Assembly (NCBI GenBank): GCA_903833215.1
Contig: CAILEM010000117.1
Span: 1-33,480, forward strand
Reading direction: 5' to 3'
From: an uncultured Armatimonadota bacterium
Lineage (GTDB): Bacteria > Armatimonadota > Fimbriimonadia > Fimbriimonadales > Fimbriimonadaceae
Length of the DNA stretch: 33,480 bases
The notes under the pieces were generated by a model, which was given only the letters and a program-made list of their open reading frames with translations, was not told the DNA's origin and ran no database searches. Positions within the stretch are counted from its first letter, which is position 1; every line of letters starts with the position of its first letter. Below, piece by piece: positions 22,601-29,699 of this stretch. The position numbers and the translations under genes are program-made.

Positions 22601-23095
22601 ATGGCACAGCCGCAGGCGATGGTTGGTGCTTTGCTTGCACTGATGCTCACAGATAAGTCACTAAACCTCGTCGGGTTTATCGGAATTATCTCGCTCATCG
22701 GCCTTGTCGGTAAGAACGCGATTCTGCTCGTCGATTATACAAACACCTTGAGAGATCGAGGTCGTACGCGTCACGATGCTCTGGTTGAAGCAGGTCCCAT
22801 TCGACTTCGCCCAATCTTGATGACAACGATGGCGTTGATTCTTGGAATGCTCCCGGTTGCATTGGCAATTGGACGTGGTTCCGAATTCAGAGAGACGATT
22901 GGTATCACGATCATCGGAGGCATTTCGCTTTCGACGATTTTGACTCTCGTCGTTATCCCATGCTCCTACACCATCTTCGACGACATCGTGATCGGTATCA
23001 GCCGATTACGCGGAATCAAGCCCCAGCATTTGGTTGCCGGGGACGAAGAGATTGAAGGTCATAGGGATCCAGTAGCTGAATCCGTATCCAAGTAA
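19610..23095 (+). CDS. RND-family efflux permease (AcrB/MdtB-like), enlarged
   Basis: 1161 residues against about 1040 for AcrB. The first transmembrane helix (PVFIFVLMIAAFLMG) and the porter motif AYPGAGPDDI are typical. The proton-relay pair is Asp407-Asp408 in GVLVDDAIVVLENIYRH, and the relay lysine is Lys1035 in LVGKNAILLVDY, so the motor is intact. An extra 95 or so residues at about 548-643 separate TM7 from the second porter loop. They contain two more hydrophobic segments (MVLFPILIGIGLIVTLVNFF and YVLGAAAFGMIFPLAAVSGF). The pump exports drugs or lipophilic compounds by proton antiport, together with the upstream adaptor and channel. It ends at a strong terminator. The substrate is unknown. 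Confidence 0.93.
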   Translation: MNLTKVAITRPVFIFVLMIAAFLMGTISYNSMHLELNPEVSFGVVTISTAYPGAGPDDINELVSRKIEEAVSGVSGIREITSTSQEGISTVVVTLELGANIDNALSDVRSKVDAIVNSLPKEVLKPAVQKFDNSSAPVLTLAFSSSLSSKGLRDLMDDKLADRFSQISGVASASVQGGDQREIQVRVKKDRLLSYGIGISQIQQAVAAASLNAPSGRVITKDQEFSVRVKADFTNVSQIANMIIEISDPKNPQSKARTVRLSDVASVEDATVERKAYSRLDGKDTIVIAIQKARDGNSVEIAKQAEQVIAGMEKEYAGIKLKVVETHNEATQIKDSISDLNFALGFGILLVAAIVFIFLHNMRGTIIVALAIPTSIFATFVAMNILGFSINNMTMLSLSLAIGVLVDDAIVVLENIYRHLKLGEDPREAAINGRAEIGMAALAITFADVVVFLPIAFMGGIVGQFFKPMALGFVCATLFSLFVSFTLTPLLAARWYRSGEDMEHATGWFAVGFEKMFERLQHGYRRILEWALHHRWFVFLTGNMALFAVIFFIVGSFTPATVPAGAQAGKAAVGVAGAFSKGMVLFPILIGIGLIVTLVNFFRSKKFSFKYVLGAAAFGMIFPLAAVSGFSYAQWKGEAVFKFGFLPDSDGGQVQANIQLGPSANLADAQRVVEQVEKIMKAEPDVQYVVSNVGTQGVGSMSAASSGSNYAQVQATLYDRQSVTDKLPWSKHTGHFRQRSSTSVAAQFTKQIDHIAGASVKVSATSGFGFGSAIQLSFTSDNRAMLLKTVQSVKDGLAKGAIKGVINPDVSSKEGKPELQVQPDRLALADRGINVSSFARAIQILYQGNDDTKMRVNGREYPIRVMMDVNDRNDPNILSEVPVTYSQSNPVFIPSVAKILQTPGIDKITRRQRAEEIQVTADLLPGYANGTVAAEITKWITDNKLVPPQVTYKPLGQADAQARESGYLFGALIMGFILVYMLLSSLYDNWLYPFIIQMAQPQAMVGALLALMLTDKSLNLVGFIGIISLIGLVGKNAILLVDYTNTLRDRGRTRHDALVEAGPIRLRPILMTTMALILGMLPVALAIGRGSEFRETIGITIIGGISLSTILTLVVIPCSYTIFDDIVIGISRLRGIKPQHLVAGDEEIEGHRDPVAESVSK

Positions 23096-23114
23096 CAAGC
23101 TGGTTCCTAAAGAG

Positions 23115-23152
23115 AATCTGGCCGATCTGATTCAACTCAGATCGGCCAGATT
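23115..23152. terminator. Bidirectional-type terminator hairpin
   Basis: A perfect 16-bp stem (23115-23130 with 23137-23152) and a six-base loop lie between two convergent genes. The T-tract after it is short, so efficiency is uncertain, but position and stem strength fit a terminator for the efflux operon and for the opposing lipoprotein gene. Confidence 0.75.
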
Positions 23153-23175
23153 TGCTCATATAGACTGACTTTGCG

Positions 23176-23631
23176 TTAGGGTTTCTTAGGAGCCGTCTCG
23201 ACGACGGCGCTTAATCGAATGGTCGTCTTCTTGTCCTTGGAGCTAATTGTCAAGGCCACTGAAGACTTGTTAGCCGATGACCCAAGAAACTCTGCATTGC
23301 CGTTGTTCATTCCACCATTAAGAACGGGAATCTTGCTCTTATAGAACGAAACCACTTTGGGTAGAGGATCAGGTGTGACCAACACAAGTGTGTAACGCCC
23401 TTCGGTTACGCCCATCGTGACAGAGCTTTGGCCCTCAGGAGCTTCAGCACCAGGGTACAGCGGCACGCCTTGTTTTGTAGCCATCTCTTCTTTGCCGATG
23501 GCAACGGCGCCTTCCGGCTTTGCGTCTTTGACGACATGGATGGCGTCTGAATCTGGATTTGATCCGGATGAATTACACCCGCCGACGGCGAGTAATAGAC
23601 CTAAACTTAGAGCGACTGTTCCGTATCTCAC
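23176..23631 (-). CDS. Small lipoprotein, function unknown
   Basis: 151 residues from GTG 23631. An in-frame TTG at 23676 would add 15 residues. I chose the GTG because a TAGAAT box lies exactly five bases before it, as in other genes here, and because it places the signal peptide at the very N-terminus (RYGTVALSLGLLLAVGGC). The cysteine after AVGG marks a lipoprotein. The mature part has a low-complexity linker and then a small alpha/beta region (GVPLYPGAEAPEG...YTLVLVTPDPLPKVVSFYKSKI) resembling families in which a folded YPGA-type segment reports protein instability or metal state. I cannot name the family with confidence. Confidence 0.65.
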   Translation of the reverse strand: MRYGTVALSLGLLLAVGGCNSSGSNPDSDAIHVVKDAKPEGAVAIGKEEMATKQGVPLYPGAEAPEGQSSVTMGVTEGRYTLVLVTPDPLPKVVSFYKSKIPVLNGGMNNGNAEFLGSSANKSSVALTISSKDKKTTIRLSAVVETAPKKP

Positions 23632-23636
23632 ACTCG

Positions 23637-23642
23637 ATTCTA
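23637..23642 (-). promoter_or_regulatory. -10 box five bases before a GTG start (leaderless type)
   Basis: On the minus strand TAGAAT is followed by CGAGT and then GTG 23631. The expected start site therefore falls on or next to the start codon. No -35 was found. Confidence 0.5.
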
Positions 23643-23735
23643 ACGTGAATAAACGTTTTTGCACAGCTAGAACCAATTGTTGGGGTTTCTGCCGCTCGAA
23701 TGTTGGATAGAGAGGAGACGCACGCCTAAGCCCGG

Positions 23736-23741
23736 TACAAT
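23736..23741 (+). promoter_or_regulatory. -10 box five bases before a GTG start (leaderless type)
   Basis: TACAAT is followed by CGAAC and then GTG 23747 of the pseudouridine synthase gene. There is no Shine-Dalgarno, so initiation on a leaderless message is likely. Confidence 0.55.
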
Positions 23742-23746
23742 CGAAC

Positions 23747-24649
23747 GTGGAGTACGAAGTCGATCAAAAGGAGCGCCTAGACAAGTTTCTAGCACAAATG
23801 CTCCCGGAGCACAGCCGCACACGTCTAGCGAAGATCGTGGAATCAGGGTTGGTTCTCGTGAATGGCGTCGCTCAAAAGCCATCTTTTGCCCTTCAACCGG
23901 GTATGTCAGTGTCCATTCCAGAGTTAGGGCCGACGGAGGTCCATGACTTGACGCCAGCCTACATTCCGCTTGAGATTCTATTTGAAGATGAGTCTTTGCT
24001 CGTAGTAAATAAGCCGCGTGGCTTGGCCGCCCACCCAGCTGCATCGCTTAAGGAGCCCTCACTAGTTAACGCCCTCTTGGCGAGAAACACCTCTCTGAGT
24101 CAGACTGCCGGTTCGTTTCGACCTGGAATTGTCCACCGTCTTGACAAAGAGACGACTGGCCTCATGGTTGTTGCCAAAACTGATAAGGCGCACGTGCTGC
24201 TGGCAAAGCAGATGGAAACTAAGACTGCCGAACGTCGGTACTTTGCCGTCGTCGCTGGCGATATTGAGCAGACGCATTTCAAGATTGATGGTCCGATCGC
24301 GAGAGACAAACATAACCGCCTGTTGATGACCGTAGATCCGAATGGAAAGCACGCGGTTACGTACATCAAGCGAATCGCGCGGTGTACTCAGGGGATTCTT
24401 GTTGGTGCTCGCCTTGAAACAGGTCGTACCCATCAGATTCGCGTTCACCTAAGGGCAGTAGGACATCCGATTCTAGGAGATAAGGTTTACGCCCCACGAG
24501 AATTTGGGTCAGGTCCAATGCAATTGCACGCTGCCTATCTTGCTTTTGATCATCCCGTCAGCGGGGAGCGAATTGCAATCTACGCCGACCCTGATGATTC
24601 CTTCTATGGTCGTGATTTTGTGAGCCGGAAACACTTAGAAGACTTTTAG
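23747..24649 (+). CDS. RluA-family 23S rRNA pseudouridine synthase
   Basis: 300 residues, normal for RluC/RluD-type enzymes. The N-terminal S4 RNA-binding domain (RLDKFLAQMLPEHSRTRLAKIVESGLVLVNG) is followed by the catalytic domain. It contains NKPRGLAAHP, the active-site motif HRLDKETTGLMVVAKT (catalytic Asp133), RYFAVVAGD and LETGRTHQIRVHL..GHPILGDKVY. The enzyme isomerises uridines in large-subunit rRNA, as RluD does for U1911/1915/1917 in E. coli; the exact sites here are unknown. The GTG start sits right behind a TACAAT box, so this is a leaderless housekeeping gene. It is divergent from the small lipoprotein gene. Confidence 0.92.
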   Translation: MEYEVDQKERLDKFLAQMLPEHSRTRLAKIVESGLVLVNGVAQKPSFALQPGMSVSIPELGPTEVHDLTPAYIPLEILFEDESLLVVNKPRGLAAHPAASLKEPSLVNALLARNTSLSQTAGSFRPGIVHRLDKETTGLMVVAKTDKAHVLLAKQMETKTAERRYFAVVAGDIEQTHFKIDGPIARDKHNRLLMTVDPNGKHAVTYIKRIARCTQGILVGARLETGRTHQIRVHLRAVGHPILGDKVYAPREFGSGPMQLHAAYLAFDHPVSGERIAIYADPDDSFYGRDFVSRKHLEDF

Positions 24650-24676
24650 GAAGCGACAAACATTTACCGGTTAGGC

Positions 24677-24682
24677 TACGAT
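24677..24682 (+). promoter_or_regulatory. -10 box six bases before an ATG start (leaderless type)
   Basis: TACGAT is followed by GGAGTT and then ATG 24689. A GCGACA 18 bases upstream (24653-24658) could act as a -35. The GGAG is too close to the ATG to work as a ribosome binding site. Confidence 0.45.
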
Positions 24683-24688
24683 GGAGTT

Positions 24689-25393
24689 ATGAAAACAAAT
24701 CTGGGGTATCGCGGCCTCGGGCTTTTGATATTGTTATCGTGTTGCGTGGTGGCTGTCGCTCAGGGTGGAGCACAACAGGCCAGAGGTAATCCTCCGAGAC
24801 CACAGCTTCGAGTGATTGATGGCAAGCTTGGAGAGTGGGTTGGTGTTGGCTCATTTCGGTATCGAGCAACCTCCACGGCAAGCGGGCTAAGAGACTATCG
24901 GCAGCAATATAACCAAGGTGGAAAGCGGTTGCATCCTGGTTTTCCTTCGGATAGGCTCGCGGTTGTCCAATTGGAAGTGCTCAATATGTCCCCTCGAGCG
25001 GTTGAACCACCGATCTTCATGGCTGCTTTGATCGACAGCGATGGAGTGCGAGGAACAGACTGGCTTCTGGACGTAAGGCAACAGGCATTTCTGGAAGAAT
25101 CTTCTCGTGGCGGTCGCGCTTCGTCAAGAATTCCTGCGATGATCGCGAGCAACCAGACCATGAAGATGGCGGTTGTTTTCAGCATCTCCGCCAAGGCAAA
25201 GCCAGTCAGCTTAGAGTTTTCTCCAGAGAACTTCCGTGACATGCGTTTTGGAGATGCAGGTCGATATCAGCGGGGTGGAGCCGTGCCTACACCCGCTCAA
25301 GGGCAGATCGGTCCCCGTGGTGGCGGTCAAAATCGACAAGGTCCTCCGCGTGACGCGATCCGCGTAAGCATTGATCTTGTTCACACCAAATAA
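24689..25393 (+). CDS. Secreted protein, function unknown
   Basis: 234 residues. A signal peptide (GLGLLILLSCCVVAVAQG) is followed by a Gly/Gln/Pro linker and a beta-rich domain (LRVIDGKLGEWVGVGSFRYRATS... LAVVQLEVLNMSPRAVEPPIFMAALIDSDG). The hydrophobic pattern looks like an Ig-like extracellular domain of the DUF4352 kind, but I cannot assign the family. The C-terminus is a disordered Gly/Arg/Gln-rich tail (about residues 190-225). It stands alone between the pseudouridine synthase gene and a good terminator, with its own promoter. A structural or binding role on the cell surface is possible; no catalytic motif was seen. Confidence 0.6.
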   Translation: MKTNLGYRGLGLLILLSCCVVAVAQGGAQQARGNPPRPQLRVIDGKLGEWVGVGSFRYRATSTASGLRDYRQQYNQGGKRLHPGFPSDRLAVVQLEVLNMSPRAVEPPIFMAALIDSDGVRGTDWLLDVRQQAFLEESSRGGRASSRIPAMIASNQTMKMAVVFSISAKAKPVSLEFSPENFRDMRFGDAGRYQRGGAVPTPAQGQIGPRGGGQNRQGPPRDAIRVSIDLVHTK

Positions 25394-25415
25394 GCTTAGG
25401 CTGTAAATCGACAAT

Positions 25416-25456
25416 ATGGCCGCTGCCCGGATCTTTGGGCAGCGGCTATTTTGTTT
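25416..25456 (+). terminator. Intrinsic terminator
   Basis: A GC-rich stem (25419-25428 with 25437-25446, extendable to 25416/25449 with one G-T pair) has an eight-base loop and is followed by TATTTTGTTT. It is a textbook rho-independent terminator for the secreted protein gene. Confidence 0.9.
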
Positions 25457-25509
25457 GGTTGAATCCTTGCCCGTTGCTCCTTATCTCGTCCGGACTGGAT
25501 GGCATGGGT

Positions 25510-25515
25510 GATAAT
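25510..25515 (+). promoter_or_regulatory. -10 box six bases before an ATG start (leaderless type)
   Basis: GATAAT is followed by AGACTC and then ATG 25522. This supports the short form of the hydrolase instead of an in-frame start 29 codons upstream. Confidence 0.5.
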
Positions 25516-25521
25516 AGACTC

Positions 25522-26199
25522 ATGAGTTCGGAGATGATTCAGTTCAGTGCAGGCAATACCAATGTGGATGCCTACTTGGCCCCGGCCGTTGGGGGCAAAG
25601 GCCCAGGCATTATCGTGCTTCAGGAGTGGTGGGGATTGGTTCCTCACATCAAGAACGTGGCGGATCGCTTTGCTGCCGCGGGATTCACTGCTTTGGCACC
25701 CGACCTCTACGGCGGTAAGACGGCAACCGAGCCGGACGATGCCGGATCGTTAATGATGGCGTTGGGCATTGGTGAGACCGAACGGGTTCTGGCTGAAGCC
25801 GTTGCCGCTCTCCTTGCCAATCCAGCCACTCAAGGCGACAAGGTTGGTGTCGTTGGCTTTTGCATGGGCGGACAACTTTCGCTATTTGCTGCATGCTGCA
25901 ATCCAGCGATACGGGCATGCGTCGATTTCTACGGAATCCATCCTAATGTGCAGCCCGCCCTTCGTGACTTGAACGGGCCTGTCCTTGGGATTTTCGCAGA
26001 AGACGATGCGTACGCTGGACCGGACCAGGTCAACGCCCTTACTGAAGAATTGACACTGCTCGGAAAACCCCACCAGTTCATCACCTATCCCGGAACCAAG
26101 CATGCCTTCTTCAACGATGAGCGGCCAGCTTACAATGAAGAGGCAGCGAAAGATGCTTGGTCACGGGTCACTGCGTTCTTCACGGAAGAGCTAGGGTAA
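25522..26199 (+). CDS. Dienelactone hydrolase family protein
   Basis: 225 residues from ATG 25522, chosen because GATAAT lies six bases upstream. The in-frame start at 25435 sits in the terminator of the previous gene. The alpha/beta-hydrolase of the DLH family shows IIVLQEWWGLVPHIKNVADR at the start, the nucleophile elbow GFCMGG with Cys114 in place of serine, Asp161 in FAEDDAY and His194 in GTKHAFFND: a complete Cys-Asp-His triad. Relatives open the lactone ring of dienelactone in chlorocatechol breakdown or act on other small esters. No aromatic-degradation genes are nearby, so the natural substrate is unclear. It is probably cytoplasmic, as no signal peptide was found. Confidence 0.88.
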   Translation: MSSEMIQFSAGNTNVDAYLAPAVGGKGPGIIVLQEWWGLVPHIKNVADRFAAAGFTALAPDLYGGKTATEPDDAGSLMMALGIGETERVLAEAVAALLANPATQGDKVGVVGFCMGGQLSLFAACCNPAIRACVDFYGIHPNVQPALRDLNGPVLGIFAEDDAYAGPDQVNALTEELTLLGKPHQFITYPGTKHAFFNDERPAYNEEAAKDAWSRVTAFFTEELG

Positions 26200-26254
26200 G
26201 GCCGACAACCTGCACTCATTGAACTACGGATTCAAATAGACGCGTCTACTGACC

Positions 26255-27550
26255 ATGGTGCTTCTGTCATCACTTGTTGCCTTCGTCGCCCTGTTGAATC
26301 CACAGAGTGATGATTCTCTGTTGGCGAAGCTTGTTCATTCACCGACGGGCAAAAATGGTTATGAGGACTACCTCCGAGCGGGTGATATCGCGGGTAGTGA
26401 GCTTTGGGGAAAATACGAAACCTGGATCGCTTATCAACGACAGTTGGTTCGTTCAGCATCAAGAGGACCCGAAGATCAGCCCGAAATGCCTGAGGTCCCG
26501 TTGGGCGTCACTCCAGGTATGTCAGAGCTATCTGTTCGCAAAGTTGCGAACGATCGACTCGGGGGAGTATGCGCCGTCATTGAACTTGGGAATCGGAAAC
26601 CCGTATCCGATCCTCGCCCTTCTTACTCGATGTCAACGCCGGTGCCTGAGCTTGGTCGGTTCAAGATGCTCGCCAAGATCTATGCAAATCGGGCTCATGT
26701 AGAATTTGCCGATGGGCGGTCTGGTCTTGCCGTAAAAGACTTGATCGAAGGAATGAAGTTTGGTCGCGGACTCTTTGGATCAACTGTGATCTCCAGCATG
26801 GTTTCTATTGCGATTCAGGCGATCATGCTCGCAGAGTTCCAGGAGCACCTGGGGCAATTATCGCTGACAGATGCGCAACTGATCCAGAAGTATTGCCGGG
26901 CTACTCTCAACACACCGCTTCCAATGGGTGAGGTTCTAAAACGAGAGTTCGATGCGGTTACAGGTTCCCTGGATGAGATCATTGATCATCCAAGTGTCGC
27001 CCTCAATGAAGACCTGAACAAGGAGTTTGGACCTGCGTTAAGCTCTCTTGGGAGTGCAGAACGACAAAAGCTGAAGGGGCTTGTCACGAATTCCATGCAC
27101 GAACGGTACGCTGAGATGGCCTTTAAACTAACGAGTTCCGCGTCGACTTGGCCTCTGAACGATGCTTCAACTGATCCAATCATTCGCAAAGAAGATCACT
27201 CGGTCTCAAACCTCGCCCTTCTCCTGGTAACTGAACTTTACGGAAAAGATCAGCAGCGCCAATACACGCGTGCTCTAGCCAGGATTCAAATTCAACTACG
27301 ACTCTTAATGCTGCACGGGAAGCTCATCGATTATCACTGGCAGCATAATCGTTGGCCTCTGAACATTGAAGAGTTTGCCGATCCGTTTTCGGCGATGGAC
27401 CCTTTTAGCGGAGAACCATTTCACTACGAATTCAAAGAGGGAAGTTATCGCCTCTTCAGCATCGGCATTCCTGGCTTAGGGCCGATTGAACTGAAATACA
27501 GACCACTACCAAATTTGCAGCAGGCAGGAGCAATTCGTCCGCCGGCGTAA
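26255..27550 (+). CDS. Secreted protein with pseudopilin-like C-terminus, function unknown
   Basis: 431 residues. A short signal peptide (MVLLSSLVAFVALLNPQ) starts the protein. The middle is mostly helical, with LGRFKMLAKIYANRAHVEFADG.SGLAVKDLIEGMKFGR reading like a helical repeat. The C-terminus (HQHNRWPLNIEEFADPFSAMDPFSGEPFHYEFKEGSYRLFSIG, quoted as short runs WPLNIEEF, DPFSGEPFHY and YRLFSIG) resembles the C-terminal segment of pseudopilins of the DPFSG-type, although no prepilin leader is present. I know the pattern from proteins of unknown function in Armatimonadota and Planctomycetota. It is convergent with the NTF2-like array. Function cannot be stated. Confidence 0.6.
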   Translation: MVLLSSLVAFVALLNPQSDDSLLAKLVHSPTGKNGYEDYLRAGDIAGSELWGKYETWIAYQRQLVRSASRGPEDQPEMPEVPLGVTPGMSELSVRKVANDRLGGVCAVIELGNRKPVSDPRPSYSMSTPVPELGRFKMLAKIYANRAHVEFADGRSGLAVKDLIEGMKFGRGLFGSTVISSMVSIAIQAIMLAEFQEHLGQLSLTDAQLIQKYCRATLNTPLPMGEVLKREFDAVTGSLDEIIDHPSVALNEDLNKEFGPALSSLGSAERQKLKGLVTNSMHERYAEMAFKLTSSASTWPLNDASTDPIIRKEDHSVSNLALLLVTELYGKDQQRQYTRALARIQIQLRLLMLHGKLIDYHWQHNRWPLNIEEFADPFSAMDPFSGEPFHYEFKEGSYRLFSIGIPGLGPIELKYRPLPNLQQAGAIRPPA

Positions 27551-27574
27551 AGTTAGCAGTGGTCTGTTTGGCGT

Positions 27575-28105
27575 CTAGCCGGTCGGAATGGACTTTCCGT
27601 CTTGTGTTGCCGTCTCTGTAAGAGTCTTCGAAACCTTGAGTTTCCAGGCTGATCCCACTTTAACCCAAGTGTCTTCGCTCTTCGACTTCTGTACGAATTT
27701 GTGAGGTGGGTTCGTTTTGTCAGATTTCGTCGTCATAGCGACTACCGAATTTACGGTCGCAACGGCGACACCCTTCTTGACGACGACGTGGTCAATCTTT
27801 GAAGAACATTCGTAAACGACGTCGATGGAAGGCATGACGCCTTCCATCGATTGCATCGCATCTTCACGAGTTTTGGCCTGCGTCTTACCAGAACCATCTG
27901 GCTTGGAAATAAAGCTGCAGTCACTCGTCGAAACCTGACTAAGGAGCAGTCGCAAGCCCTTAATGTCTTTCTTGCTGGCGAGATTGTCCATTTTCGCGTA
28001 GATGGACTGAAGGGTTACTTTGACCTGAGCTGGCGATTGAATAGCAAATGCCGACGAGGTGGCAATCGCTAAGTAGATGGCGAGGATAGATTTAGCTGTT
28101 TTCAT
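27575..28105 (-). CDS. Secreted NTF2-like (DUF4440/SnoaL-type) protein, array copy 4
   Basis: 176 residues from ATG 28105 (MKTAKSILAIYLAIATSSAFA signal peptide). An in-frame TTG at 28126 is a less likely start. The mature protein has the pattern shared by the four neighbours: an I..IYAKMD helix, ASKKDIKGLRLLLS, a F..KPDGSGK turn, a strand region with VV.KKGVAVATV, and SEDTWVKVGSAWKLK near the end. That W-x-x-x-GS-WKL ending is typical of NTF2-like cone-shaped folds, where it forms the last strands. It is closest to copy 3. It is the last gene of a four-gene tandem array and ends against the opposing 431-residue secreted protein gene. Two cysteines, in TSDCSF and YECSS, could form a disulphide. 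Confidence 0.65.
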   Translation of the reverse strand: MKTAKSILAIYLAIATSSAFAIQSPAQVKVTLQSIYAKMDNLASKKDIKGLRLLLSQVSTSDCSFISKPDGSGKTQAKTREDAMQSMEGVMPSIDVVYECSSKIDHVVVKKGVAVATVNSVVAMTTKSDKTNPPHKFVQKSKSEDTWVKVGSAWKLKVSKTLTETATQDGKSIPTG

Positions 28106-28136
28106 ATTCGTATTTGTGAACCGCAAGGCAGATTAG

Positions 28137-28652
28137 TTATTGGGAGAACGGCTTGCCATCAAGCGTTTTAGAATCTCCGGCGCTTTTCGAAGTCCTCAAT
28201 TTCCAATCAGACCCGATGCGTACCCAGGTGTCCTCGGCGAGGATTCGGCTCCCCAACCTATGAATTTTTCCATCGCCTTTGGGAAGGCTGGTCATTTGAA
28301 TGTCGATAATGACGTAAGCCACGATTGAATCCTTGGCAGTCACCAATTTTTTGACCTGGGTGGATGCCTTCGAAAAGGTAGCGATCATTGGCATGACCTT
28401 TTCGAGATCGTTAATCGTTTCTTGTCTCGTCCGCGTCTTGGACTTTCCTGAACGATCAGGCGGGAAGAGGAATAAATAGTCTTGGGCGGTATTGGCCACC
28501 ATTAGCTTGCGCAAACCCTCAACGTCCTTCTTAAGTGTGAGCTTATCAACCTTGGCGTAATAAGCCTTGATTGTTTTGGTTCCATTCGATTGAGCCGCAC
28601 TGGCTCCCCCAACAAGGACGGCTAGGACGGCGATAGACGTTAGGATTTTCAT
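28137..28652 (-). CDS. Secreted NTF2-like protein, array copy 3
   Basis: 171 residues. The signal peptide is MKILTSIAVLAVLVGGASA. The fold pattern follows copy 4 closely: IKAYYAKVDKLTLKKDVEGLRKLM, FLFPPDRSGKSKTRTRQE, then VVMP-type spacing and ILAEDTWVRIGSDWKLR before a short tail ending in DGKPFSQ (copy 4 ends DGKSIPTG). The two are probably a recent duplication relative to copies 1 and 2. NTF2-like exported proteins bind small hydrophobic ligands or act as assembly scaffolds; no catalytic residues can be pointed out here. The gap to copy 2 is 61 bases, so the copies may be one transcript. Confidence 0.65.
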   Translation of the reverse strand: MKILTSIAVLAVLVGGASAAQSNGTKTIKAYYAKVDKLTLKKDVEGLRKLMVANTAQDYLFLFPPDRSGKSKTRTRQETINDLEKVMPMIATFSKASTQVKKLVTAKDSIVAYVIIDIQMTSLPKGDGKIHRLGSRILAEDTWVRIGSDWKLRTSKSAGDSKTLDGKPFSQ

Positions 28653-28713
28653 TTAGGTTGTCTCAATTTCAGTTGCTCAACGAGTTTGACATATGAGGCA
28701 AAGGGGTCCAGAT

Positions 28714-29208
28714 TCAATTTGTCACTGCCCTACCATCGCGGATCAAGTTTTCGGAGACGACATGCGATAGCTTTAGCTTCCATGACCCCTTGATCTGTAC
28801 CCATACGTCGACTCCGTGCACGGTTTGACTAATTGTATGAATACGTTTCTCAGTCGGAGACTGTGAGGTGAGTTCGATCACCGTGGTAATCGTCGCGACA
28901 CTTGATGCGGCATTTACCTTTAGGTCTTCGATTTTCACGGTGGCCTTTCGAACGTTATACGCGCCGAGCACACTCTTCATAGACGAAATAATCTCTGGCA
29001 GCTTGCGGTTTGGTTTGCCGGGCGACGTGTAGGTAAAGTCGGTCGTCCTCGTCTGGATGAAGAAGTCACCAAGCTTGTTAAGATCTTTCTTGACCAATAG
29101 AGAAGTAGATTGATCGTACAGTGCCTGGATTTTTGGTCTCACCGGGGCCAATTGGGGCTGGGCACCAGCCTGGCTAACCATGAGCACGACAGCGAATGGC
29201 CACTTCAT
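28714..29208 (-). CDS. Secreted NTF2-like protein, array copy 2
   Basis: 164 residues. The signal peptide is MKWPFAVVLMVSQAGAQ. The domain pattern is IQALYDQSTSLLVKKDLNKLGDFF, then FTYTSPGKPNRKL, and near the end DVWVQIKGSWKLKLSH with a short tail ending DGRAVTN. It starts six bases after the stop of copy 1, so translation is probably coupled. Copies 1 and 2 share the FTYTS motif. Role unknown, as for the other copies. Confidence 0.65.
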   Translation of the reverse strand: MKWPFAVVLMVSQAGAQPQLAPVRPKIQALYDQSTSLLVKKDLNKLGDFFIQTRTTDFTYTSPGKPNRKLPEIISSMKSVLGAYNVRKATVKIEDLKVNAASSVATITTVIELTSQSPTEKRIHTISQTVHGVDVWVQIKGSWKLKLSHVVSENLIRDGRAVTN

Positions 29209-29214
29209 TTCAAA

Positions 29215-29694
29215 CTAACCGCCTTCTTGATGCATCTGAGTATCCGCATTGATTTGAATGACCTTCACAAGTTTCCAATCCGACCCCGACTGTTGCCAGG
29301 TTTCATACGTCACGCTTTGATCGGTTAGTGTCAATCTTCGAGAATCGAAAACCACGAGTCCTTTGAACTCGGTGGCGACGGTCGCGACAATCGTTGTCCC
29401 TGTTCGCTTGAATTCTCGAACCTGAAGTGTGGATTGAAGCACCTTGGTGGTCTGAGCTAATTGGCCCAAGATGCCGTTTTGATATCCCGCTCGGTCAAAT
29501 TTGGCTTTGTGATACGACGTGTACGTGAATTTGGAGGCGCAGTTGGACTCAATCCAAGCGCGCATTCCCTTGGAATCGCTCTTTAAAATGTTTTTGTTGA
29601 ACTGCTGATAACGCTTCGTCAGGATCTCTTGGGGCGTTGCGCCAAGGCTAATGGCGGCGAGCGCCAAGAGGGGCAATGAGGCCAGTCGCTTCAT
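29215..29694 (-). CDS. Secreted NTF2-like protein, array copy 1
   Basis: 159 residues from ATG 29694. The frame is open to 29808, but the ATG at 29694 gives the signal peptide at the N-terminus (MKRLASLPLLALAAISLGA), and a promoter with CACAAT five bases away precedes it. The mature part reads ILTKRYQQFNKNILKSDSKGMRAWI, then KFTYTSYHKAKFD, and ends VTYETWQQSGSDWKLVKVIQ, the same plan as the other three. It is the first gene of the array and divergent from smc. No known catalytic signature. Confidence 0.65.
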   Translation of the reverse strand: MKRLASLPLLALAAISLGATPQEILTKRYQQFNKNILKSDSKGMRAWIESNCASKFTYTSYHKAKFDRAGYQNGILGQLAQTTKVLQSTLQVREFKRTGTTIVATVATEFKGLVVFDSRRLTLTDQSVTYETWQQSGSDWKLVKVIQINADTQMHQEGG

Positions 29695-29699
29695 ATCCC

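Noticed and set aside
23667-24044. Minus-strand frame of 125 codons across the promoter and start of the pseudouridine synthase gene.
   Set aside because: Antisense to a clear gene, no start signals, no family pattern.
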